Shown here one piece after another: positions 22,217 through 31,023 of a stretch of DNA of 64,000 bases. Made by a program: the position numbers and the translations under genes. The stretch spans positions 1 to 64,000 of the forward strand of contig WHUX01000051.1 in the NCBI GenBank assembly GCA_015179025.1. The letters run 5' to 3'. The DNA is from Terfezia claveryi (taxonomy: Eukaryota; Ascomycota; Pezizomycetes; Pezizales; Pezizaceae). Below the pieces are notes generated by a model. It was not told where the DNA came from, made no database searches, and saw nothing but the letters and a program-made list of their open reading frames with translations. Each line of letters starts with the position of its first letter. The stretch's first letter is position 1.

Positions 22217-22674
22217 GCGTGTTACACTTCTGTTGTTTAGCAGGTGTTGCATAACTTTGGAGTTTTAGGATGCTCTTTGCCTTCACATTTTCCTGATCAC
22301 TTTACCCACCTGTACAATGATATTTACTGCTTATTATTTGGATTCTTTTATGCCCTAGAGCGGGACGGATATTCCTTTGTACTATAGAGATATTCGAACC
22401 AATGATACTTCACAATTTCCCCAAACTTTGCAAAAATTGACCTCTATGCCCCGGAAACCCAGTAGAACCCACATGAAGAAAGACAAATAACCCCATTGAC
22501 ACAAAATACACATCAAAGATCGTAATTGTCGAACCCTACTCCAATCGCTATCCGTAACCGAGCCCAACCCAAACCTCCCAAACCAAACTGCACCAAGTGT
22601 AAAACCTGCCTTCGAAACAAGTAGTTGACAATTCCAATGCAGCCAACTCTTTGGCTTGACCTTCACAATTCTAA

Positions 22675-23142
22675 TCATTGTGAGCCACCGTAGCTGTTAC
22701 CATGAGCCTGGTTCAACTTCTCCCATTGCTCATTTAAAGCCCGATTAGTCGACACCGTCCCAAAGAACTGCATAATATCGTTCTGAGTGGCCACCAATCC
22801 CCGGTTCACAATGCTGAATCCGATCACCGAGAAGACAACGAATAGCCCAAGCTTGATCATAGTCATAACCATGTTGTACATGTACCGAGAAGCCATGCCC
22901 ACTATTTTTAGTGAGAGCCAAAGGATGAAGAGGAGGAGGGCAGCGTTGATAAGCTTGGGAGAGACACCGGCAGAGGTTGAGGTTCCTTCAGATCTTTCAG
23001 CACCGGGGTTCTCGGTGATTGCGGCTATGAATGGAAGGGTGAATTGGAAGATGCATGTTGCAAAGCTGGTGAGTTGCGTGCTGATGAGAGAGAATGGCAT
23101 GGGGAGTTGTGAGAGGAGGTGCTGGACTAGGTTTTCGGCCAT
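22675..23142 (-). CDS. APQ12: Apq12-like nuclear envelope/ER membrane protein
   Basis: Single exon, 155 residues. Hydrophobic segments lie near residues 18-42 and 66-105, the latter containing LLLFILWLSLKIVGMASRYMY and then IKLGLFVVFSVIGFSIVN, followed by a short polar tail. This layout (small protein, paired membrane segments, a SLKI...R..Y loop, aromatic 'FFG' after the last segment) fits the fungal Apq12 family, ER/nuclear envelope proteins needed for nuclear pore assembly and membrane fluidity. Assignment rests on layout and short motifs rather than a diagnostic catalytic signature. It is divergent from the PRPP synthetase gene, 776 bp between start codons. Confidence 0.55.
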   Translation of the reverse strand: MAENLVQHLLSQLPMPFSLISTQLTSFATCIFQFTLPFIAAITENPGAERSEGTSTSAGVSPKLINAALLLFILWLSLKIVGMASRYMYNMVMTMIKLGLFVVFSVIGFSIVNRGLVATQNDIMQFFGTVSTNRALNEQWEKLNQAHGNSYGGSQ

Positions 23143-23918
23143 GACGGGGATGGATGTAGGAGTTGTGTTGTGTTGTGTTGTGTTGGGCGATGATCTTCTA
23201 GTGTGTGCAACAAACGCCTGGGTATAATAATGGGTATAATGAAGTCTGAATAGAAATGCCTTTGCGATACTGCAGTATAATCTTTTTGTTTATGTAGGCA
23301 GAAAAAGCAACTCAGCTGGAAAAGTTGAAAGCTGTCAAAATACTCTTGGCAACGTGTATGCACCGGAACAACTCACAGCGCAGGGGTCATATGTATCGAA
23401 ACTGTAGGTAGGAGGGCAGCCCCTTCCGCCTCATGTGGAATATACTCGATATTTATTTATTGAGACTGTAGGAGGGGCAGCTCCTTCAGCCTCATGTGGA
23501 TGGATACTCGATGCTGTGGGAAGTTGTTGGATCTCCGGAACGACTGCCTTTGATACACATTATCATGTGCCCGAAGCTGGCCCGAAGCTGGCCCACCCTA
23601 CATCAGAATCAACAGCTCAAACCCTCCTCCTCTTCCGCTCCTGCTCATCATCATCTCTCGCTGATTATAACCTCCGAGGAATTCAAACAGTTCTCTGCTT
23701 CAGCCAGGCTGTTCAGCAGTCCGGCCTGATACGCCTGCCAAGCTCCAGCCCGGGGATATTAACCTGAGTTTGCTTCATCCCATCGTTGCACAAAATTTCC
23801 GCAGACTGGGATTGGCTGAGCTATCTTCTTTTTGTTTTTCAGGTTTACTTGCTTTACCTTGAGGGCTAACTCGAAGTCCTCATCATACGATATTTCACCG
23901 AGGCGGCATCGTACAGCC
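23143..23918. promoter_or_regulatory. Intergenic region between divergent APQ12-like and PRS genes
   Basis: This is the only place for both promoters. It includes a (TTGTG)n tract (23160-23185, probably 5' UTR of the APQ12-like gene) and a ~58-bp imperfect direct repeat: GGCAGCCCCTTCCGCCTCAT near 23415 and GGCAGCTCCTTCAGCCTCAT near 23475, each followed by ATACTCGAT. A short duplication CCCGAAGCTGG occurs at 23570-23590. No TATA box stands out. Confidence 0.4.
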
Positions 23919-25264
23919 ATGGCGACAAATTCCATCAAGCTCCTGACTGGTAATAGTCATCCGGAGTTGGCAAGATTGGTTGCGGAAAGGTATGTCGCCT
24001 AAAACAATGAACCGAACACATTGCTGAGATTAGGATACACAAAAACTGTGGGTGACAAGCTAACTGGTGCATCGTAGATTGGGAATTGAGCTGACGAAAA
24101 TCCTGGTTCTTCAATACTCCAATCAAGAGACTTCCATCACCATTGGAGAGAGTGTTCGTGACGAAGATGGTAATCAGGAGGCCTGCCGCACGCTTGTAGT
24201 TTCAGAGATGCTGATATTCGCCTATAGTTTTCATTTTACAATCGACTGCTCCTGGCGAGATCAACGATGGACTTATGGAGCTTCTCATCATGATCAATGC
24301 CTGCAAGACTGCCTCTGCTAGGCGTATCACTGCTGTCATTCCGAACTTCCCTTACGCCCGGCAGGACAAGAAGGACAAGAGCCGTGCTCCCATCTCGGCC
24401 AAATTAATAGCCAACATGTTGCAAGTCGCTGGGTGCAACCATGTTATCACAATGGATCTCCATGCGAGTCAGATTCAAGGGTTCTTCAATGTTCCAGTTG
24501 ACAAGTAAGTCGCCGCGGGCTGCTTTGGATAATGGAGAAACTAACGCTGGCGCAGCGTGAGGACATTACCACTCCGCTATTCATCAAGGGCTATGCATAC
24601 TAATCTGGGCCCACTATTAGCTGTATGCTGAGCCCTCCATGCTGCGATACATCCGCGAGAACTTTGACTGGAAGAATGCCGTCATCGTCTCACCTGATGC
24701 TGGTGGAGCAAAGCGGTATGTACCCCAGCCCCACATGCCCCACTACCCCACCATACTTGCTGACGCTCGGACCCTTGTTAGTGCGACTGCCATTGCCGAC
24801 CGCCTTGATCTGTACTTCGCTCTGATCCACAAAGAACGATCGAGGCCCAATGAGGTATCGCGCATGGTTCTCGTTGGCGATGTGAAAGACAAAATTGCCA
24901 TCCTCGTTGACGATATGGCAGATACTTGTGGTACACTTGCCAAGGCAGCTGATACTCTTAAGGCCCATGGTGCCAAAGAGGTTGTCGCTATCGTCACTCA
25001 CGGGATTTTGAGTGGGAAAGCCATTGAGGCTATCAATGGCAGTCAGTTGAGCAGGGTTGTGGTTACCAACACTGTCCCTCACGCAGAGAAGAAGGCTAGG
25101 TGCCCCAAGCTTCACACCATCGATATTGCGCCCACGGTAAGGAGAACGCTCTGTTTACACTGGTCATGTGAATGCTAATGTATGTGAACCAGCTGGCCGA
25201 GGCTTGTCGAAGAACTCACAACGGCGAGAGTGTATCATTCCTTTTTAGCCATGCTCCCACTTAA
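23919..25264 (+). CDS. PRS: Ribose-phosphate pyrophosphokinase (PRPP synthetase)
   Basis: Makes 5-phosphoribosyl-1-diphosphate from ribose-5-phosphate and ATP, for nucleotide, His and Trp synthesis. Seven exons: 23919-23989, 24078-24169, 24228-24504, 24556 (one base), 24621-24715, 24782-25136, 25193-25264; 963 nt, 320 residues, the family's usual size. Visible motifs: ATP-loop [11 protein letters not shown] (97-107), [11 protein letters not shown] (131-141), [12 protein letters not shown] (150-161), PRPP-binding loop [10 protein letters not shown] (221-230), and C-terminal [11 protein letters not shown]. Fungi have several Prs paralogues; I cannot say which this is. The oddity is the single-nucleotide exon completing the Asn147 codon: without it the frame is lost at a junction where both sides match the family perfectly. 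Confidence 0.93.
24556..24556 (+). other. Predicted one-nucleotide exon (C) in PRS
   Basis: Upstream intron 24505-24555 runs GTAAGT ... CTAAC ... GCGCAG (51 nt); downstream intron 24557-24620 runs GTGAGG ... TACTAAT ... TTAG (64 nt). Joined, GACAA + C + CTGTATGCT reads Asp-Asn-Leu-Tyr-Ala, as in PRPP synthetases generally. Skipping the C as one 116-nt intron shifts the frame. Confidence 0.8.
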
Positions 25265-25687
25265 CATTTCACACTCTTAATCTTACCCTTTCCAGTTGGT
25301 TCGATGGTTCAGTAAAATGGCCTTGTGTTGGTTTTTTTCTATTTTAATCACATGTTTCGGGGCCAGTTTATCATTCCTTGTTTTACATTGGGTTGCGTGT
25401 GTTCTGTATTCAGTACTTATAGCCTTTGCAATCTAGATAGAAAAATGATGTTGGAGCTGTCTCGCAGCATGTAGGAGTCATGAGAACTTGATTGAGATAG
25501 GGTTTACAGTAGATCTAGTTGTGTGATACATTCACTGAGAATAAATACTCCATTAAATTATTAGACTCGTTAGATGTATTCTACAGGTGCCTCAATGTAC
25601 CCCCAAGGTCTCAAAAACATGAACTCTTTTCCCACCACAGCCTCGGAACGCATTCATTGAACATCGTAAGTCGCTCTTTATGTCTAT

Positions 25688-26986
25688 TCATTGCCCCTTC
25701 TTCTGCTCAGCGGCAGCTTCCTGGTCCTTGAACCACTATCAACCACCATGAGTCAGCGCCTAGCCTAAAGCCACTTCCGGGAATGGGGGAAAAAAACCCA
25801 CCTTGACTGACTTTTCCAGTCCATTATGTAAAGAATACAGAGGCTTATATCCCAACAGCATCTTCGCCTTTCTAATATTAAAATACCTCTGACTCGTTGC
25901 ATAATTGACCCTGAACCTAGTGAACCCCGGCTCCTTCTTCACCAACCACGCATACCACTCCGCCGCCCACGCCAACGCATAACCAAGGTCTTTCCCAAGC
26001 TTGATATGATACGGCGCAACGTGGCCTCCGTACATGGCCCAGATTGCCCTGGGGAAGTCCCAGAAGTAGACGGGCTCGCCGTTGGTGATGAAAAAGACTT
26101 GGCCGGCTACATTTTGCGAGGGGTTTTGGGACGGTGAGGAGAGTTGGTGGATCATGCGCTCCGCGGCGAGGATGTGTGCATAGGCCGCGTTTTCGATGTA
26201 TGTGAAGTCGAAGAGGTTGTCATTTGTGCCGAGCTGGAATTTGGTTTGGTTATTTTTGAGGACGGAGAGCATCCCAGGGACCATTTGGCGGTCGCCGGGA
26301 CTGTCGGGGAAGGGGTAGGAGGTTAGCCTGGAGAGCGGGAGGAATTGAACAGTGATATGGGACTTGCCCAAAGAGACCGGCCACCCGGAGAGAGCAGGTG
26401 TTTACTCCGCCCTTGCCATTGAATGCTGTGACAAACTCCTCTCCTTTGGCCTGTTGTCACGTTAGCCACCTATTCCCATGCTAGCCATAGCTCTTCCCGC
26501 ACATCAATTAGGGATATATACCTTGGAATCACTGTACGAGTCCGGATTGCTCGGATTAATCGGATATGTCTCATCCACATTAATCAAATCATTAACATTA
26601 TCAGTCACCACCCCCGCCGAGCTCGTATACACAAACACGGGTATCTTCTCCTCCGCCGCAACCTCCAACAGCGTCTTCGTCCCCTCGACATTAACCTTAT
26701 AGTAAATCTCCTTTGCCATAGCGCTAGACGTCGCCGCCAGCGGGCTGACAGTATTAATCACCACCTGCGCCTTACTGCCGCGATACGCTGCCCGAACATC
26801 CTCTGGCTTGGTGATATCCCCATTGAAGTACTGCACATTCGGGGCTCGATTGTGGTTGGTATGTAAATCGAGGACGGAGATGGAGGCCTCTGGGTGCTGC
26901 TGGAGAAGGAGGTTGACAATGTGATGGCCAAGGAAGCCACATCCCCCGATAACAATCACATGTGGGAGGGCGGTTCTGGACGTCAT
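25688..26986 (-). CDS. ERG26: Sterol-4-alpha-carboxylate 3-dehydrogenase (Erg26-like)
   Basis: NAD(P)-dependent short-chain dehydrogenase of the 3-beta-HSD family; Erg26 acts with Erg25 and Erg27 in C4-demethylation of sterols at the ER. Exons (minus): 26986-26522, 26450-26368, 26300-25802, 25735-25688; 364 residues, as expected. The Rossmann start reads VIGGCGFLGHHIV (~12-24), the catalytic YxxxK is YSDSK (151-155), and LFGPGDRQMVPGML and YIENAAYAHILAAERM are typical 3-beta-HSD segments. The last exon supplies WFKDQEAAAEQ. The second intron starts with GC (GCAAGT...GACAG), a GC-AG intron, with a GCTAAC branch point. Other 3-beta-HSD family members are possible but the match along the length favours Erg26. 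Convergent with PRS. Confidence 0.85.
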
Positions 26987-27567
26987 TTTGCAAGATGGAT
27001 GGAGGTGATGGAAGCTTGAGATTGCGAAAATTCAAGCTCTAACAATAATCTGGTGAATTCGAGTTGGGATGTTGTCGGAAAGAAAGCCTAAATCAGGGGA
27101 GATGCAAGTCGATTGTAACCCCTGAACCCGCACAAGCTCTGCATCACCGTTTTACCCGCGTGGAATTGGTAATTCATATGGTTTTCTACTATAATGTAAA
27201 GAAGAAATAAGAATACGTATAACTGAATGCGATTGCAAAAACTCCGTATGAACTATGATTCCAATAATTTTACTTGTCCCAGCCAATTAAGAAGGAGACC
27301 GCGCCGTACAGTACGGATCCTAGTCTCCGCGGAAGCAAAATCCGCGGAGAACTATACTACATCCCCCCACCCTTGCCCCGCATATGAACATAAGGAATTC
27401 AACGGAAGAATAAAACACGGCCCAAATAGGCTTCGAAAAGAATGCAAAATCCCGGAATGGCCGGTGACAAGCAGAAAGCCATAATACACAGTGAAACCTT
27501 TTAGCAGAAAACTAATATATCCGTAAAGATATCAAAATTGGAGGTAGTTGACGGATTGATGAAGTGT

Positions 27568-28296
27568 TTAAACGGAAACAGTTAGGGGAGTAGATTTTGA
27601 CGCAAGTGCAGCTTCACCAATGGTAGGGACGGCCCTCTTTGACTTGCTTTGGTAGTCCTTGACTGCGGACTTGATGGCATCCTCCGCAAGCATGCTACAG
27701 TGTACTACAAATATGTAACATCAGTATCCGTCAAGGTAATAAACAGGGCTCAGGGAGGTCACTTACACTTCACTGGCGGTAAGCAAAGCTCCTTCGCAAT
27801 CTCGGTGTTTTTGATCCTTGCGGCTTCATCAATGTTCATCCCCTTGACCATCTCGGTGAGGTAAGAGCTAGAGGCAATTGCTGAACCGCAACCGAAGGTC
27901 TTGAACTTGACCTCAACAATCTCGTTTGTCTGGGGGTCCACTCGGATCTGGAGCTTCATGACATCGCCACCTGAAACAATCAATTAGAATCCTATATTAT
28001 CCAACAGTACTGCATGAGGTCAACATACAAGCCGGAGCCCCAACCAAACCAGTACCGACATTAGGATCGGACTTTGGCAGCGAACCAACATTGCGGGGCC
28101 TATTGTAGTGGTCGAGCAGTGGAAATACACCTTCATATGTTAGCCGTTTTGTTATAACTACTGTCAGGTCAAGGTAAGACATATCTTTTTCGTGATAGGC
28201 TCTTCGTAGCACAGGCTGTGCGACTACTACCGGCCTGAAAGTGGAGAGTTGAATGGCCCTGGTGAGGGATGAAGTGGTAATCAATCTGCGGAACAT
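27568..28296 (-). CDS. ISU1: Mitochondrial Fe-S cluster assembly scaffold Isu1
   Basis: Scaffold on which [2Fe-2S] clusters form in the matrix with Nfs1, frataxin and ferredoxin. Exons (minus): 28296-28185, 28118-28029, 27970-27767, 27704-27568; 180 residues. The N-terminus (MFRRLITTSSLTRAIQLST) is a basic, Ser/Thr-rich mitochondrial presequence. Cluster-binding cysteines lie in GAPAC (68), GCGSAIASSS (95) and KLHCSML (138), and the Hsp70-binding motif LPPVK is at 131-135. Between exons 1 and 2 the family sequence (HEKVLDHYNRPRNVG) is interrupted by 66 nt that begin AT and end AC; I treat this as an AT-AC intron. If it were translated the protein would have 202 residues with an insertion at a very conserved place. 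Confidence 0.92.
28119..28184 (-). other. Candidate AT-AC intron in ISU1 (66 nt)
   Basis: The donor is G|ATATGT, i.e. the common GTATGT with G1 changed to A, and the 3' end is TTCCAC, i.e. CCAG changed to CCAC; GCTAAC sits about 22 nt before the end. Removal gives His-Glu-Lys-Val-Leu-Asp-His-Tyr. No GT-AG alternative keeps the frame. Confidence 0.65.
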
Positions 28297-29467
28297 GATT
28301 GCGATATTTGTGTATAAGTTCCTCCGGTGAACACAGTGATTGTAGCGTTTGATTGTGTAAGTTTTGATAATTGCAATTGATGAAAAGCAGGTCGATGCTG
28401 TTGGTGGTGGCGAGGCGACTTCGTCAACATCAAGTGACGGCGGTTGCCAAGGCGGACTCAGGTCTTCGCTTATTGCAAATCCCTCCTAAAGATTCTTGGC
28501 GCCTTACATAACTCAGTCGAGTCCCGAAACAAGCTAACTTAATTTATCAGGTACGCAACTCCATGACACTTGAAACTACGGTACCCTAGAAACAGTGAAC
28601 CTTTCCTAGTCTCGCGCACCAAAAGTTATAACGCTTTTTATTTTCCGACACAAAGACCAGTGCTATATCGAGGGGTTTCCCTATCAAGGGGGTTGCTCGT
28701 GCCGACTGTATTCGGAAAAGCTTTTAGACTAACAACCTTCTGGTTAGGCGGTTAGGCGGCTAAACGGACTTTCATACTGCACTCGTCGTATTATCTGGCA
28801 AATTGATGAACAAGCCTAGCATTTAAACACCGGCAGGCAACAGACAATAGCCTCTAATACAACCGCAAAGTCAAGGGGGATGGAACGTGAACGCTCTCAT
28901 ACATCGTGACAGATAAGGGCCCTTTCAACTACAAGATTAGGAAGGCAGATGCGGATACGGCAGTACACATAATTCGGCACAATGTAGGGAAGTAAGGGAT
29001 GGGAAGGGGAGATGGTGAGAGGAAATATGGGAGGAGCCCAGAGTGGTTTACATTTATTTTACATTCCTTGATTTTCATAGACCGCGGAGAAGGTGATGTA
29101 GTATCATGTATTTAGACTACGGGGTACGATAATCCAGCCAGGCTACCGCTCCGGGATATGCGTCCTCCTGAATATGCAGATAGAATACAAGTACTGATTT
29201 ACATATAATAATAATAATAATATTTTATTATTATCGAAGTGGCACCTCCACTGCACATGACGCTCCGTACATACATAACATACATAAGTGTGACATCGTC
29301 AATTAGCTAAGTCTATGTGGCGCTGGGGGCTTCTGAATATTGAACGTTAAGGCTTACGAACAGCCCATACATATGCCGGGTGGGGGGTTTTTGAAAGCTG
29401 TCAATTAGCACATGTAGTTGCACATAGCCAAACTTAATCATCTAAGTAAATATCAGACAATAACAAA
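28297..29467. other. Intergenic, no gene seen
   Basis: Promoter side of ISU1 followed by sequence without supportable ORFs. A near-palindromic ATAATAATAATATTTTATTATTAT tract lies at about 29207-29234. Confidence 0.4.
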
Positions 29468-29807
29468 ATGCCCAAGGCCAGCACGTTTGGTACCTACCGT
29501 CCCATTGGAGGTAAGTTGTCAAGATCAATTCTTGATGGTAGCATCGAGCCTTGCTACCTTGATATCTGGGAAATCAATGTATTATACTTCCAAATGTGTC
29601 TGCTGGAACTTTATAGTAAAAATGGCAAAAGCAAGCCTCGACCGCAGCTCTACGATCCATCCACATTTATCTAGATCTCAACGTGCCCCCCCCCCCGAGA
29701 AACACCCCCAGAAATCCAGACTCGATGTATTATGTCTAACTAGCCTCTTTAAATTGCCTCCTGCTTTATTTTGCGATATCCTTCGATATGATACTTGTAA
29801 CCTCTAG
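29468..29807 (+). CDS. Weak two-exon hypothetical gene
   Basis: ATG at 29468 starts MPKASTFGTYRPIG and meets a consensus donor (GGAG|GTAAGT at 29511). Splicing to TATAG|TA at 29617 keeps the frame to a stop at 29807, 77 residues in all. No family recognised. The 3' part overlaps, antisense, the last exon of the secreted protein gene ending at 29749. Only the clean donor and phase support it. Confidence 0.22.
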
Positions 29808-31023
29808 CTTGACTCTGATCAATGAAGTCACCTCTCCCTACACTATGTCTAATAACCAATTCACAGCTAGAATTACTAAAATCCGTGCGGACCACGAACC
29901 CTCCGCACAAAGAAGCTTGTGCACATACATTTCCACACGCTTGGCGGTATTTCTTAAACTGGCCTGGAACGTACGGCATAATTGGCAACCCTGGCTGCTC
30001 GAGTTTGTGGATGGGCTGAAATAAATACGGTTAGCTCATACAACTAGAAGACAGGAGGGGAAGGGACTTGCAAGGTCGGTGCCATAGCCATAGTAAATAC
30101 TTGTAAAGCTTACTTGTGGGCCAGAAGGACCTGGTGGCCCTGGGAAAGGGAGAGGTCGAGGTGGGCGGCCTTGGGGGCCCTGCGGATGGGATGGACTACA
30201 CCGAGAAAGTTAACATTCCGTTACTGGCCCTCAGGAGATCGCCGAGATATAATCATAAGTTATATAATGATTTCATATGGAGGATGCATGTATTGGTAGC
30301 ATCGTTCAGATTAAAAATTATAGATTCCCTATTCTACCCCACACATCCTTCAACTTCCAAAAGTGTAACAATGCATCTCCATTTTCTGCAATAAGCATTC
30401 TTACCCACTTAACGCCCTCTCACATCCTTCCATGATAGCCTTTGGAGTATACCCTTGCAGCTCCTTCGGGACTCTCAATCCGTTGAGAGTATAGCCATGC
30501 GAGGAGGACCCGGGTGGTCCAGTACCCTCATTTGAATAGGTGTATGAGTAGCCTTGTCCAGTTTTTCCTGGATACCCACTTTCAATACCCGAGATCTGTC
30601 CGTTGCTGTTGCTATAGGAGCTGGAATATGAGCTTCCACTCCCTCCTGAACCAGAATTAGAGTTGGCGTTAAAGTTCTGATTGGTATTATAATTTGTACC
30701 GCGGGCTTGGAGCCTGCGCCTGGGTTCTTCGTCATCGCTGTCATCAGAATCCGGCTCGCCAGAGAGAAGCTCGTTGCAAAATCCACCAAGTTTGGCCTGA
30801 CTTATTTTGGCAGCTACCTCGTTGGAATTCTTTGAGAGATTATGGAACGGAAAGTCGGGCCCAAATTGTGGTATAACGGGTCCAGGAGTATCGTAAATGG
30901 AATAATAAGATGCTGGTCATTTCAAGTCAGCCACGCATTTCACGGCAAAGGAAAGAGTAAGAACTTACCCTGGGCGATGGTAGCCAGTGCAATTAATGCG
31001 AGAAAAGTATATTGTCTGAACAT
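29749..31023 (-). CDS. Secreted Ser/Tyr/Gly-rich protein with collagen-like segment and C-terminal Cys region
   Basis: Exons (minus): 31023-30969, 30912-30405, 30195-30114, 30015-29749; phases agree throughout, 303 residues. A signal peptide (MFRQYTFLALIALATIAQ) leads a mature part with an acidic patch (SGEPDSDDSDDEEP) next to a dibasic RRR, a Ser/Asn/Gly/Tyr-rich stretch (residues ~90-150), then a short Pro/Gly collagen-like segment (HPQGPQGRPPRP ... FPGPPGPSGPQ, its own exon) and a C-terminal region with CGNVCAQASLC and SSCEL cysteines. The whole is new to me; it could be a cell-surface or matrix protein. The exon structure is inferred from frames and splice signals; the ~210-nt intron between exons 2 and 3 could hide another exon. 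Confidence 0.6.

Noticed and set aside
24505..24620. Single 116-nt intron in PRS as the simpler model
   Set aside because: It shifts the frame by one and destroys the downstream protein, while the two-intron model gives the family sequence and an exact 320-residue product.
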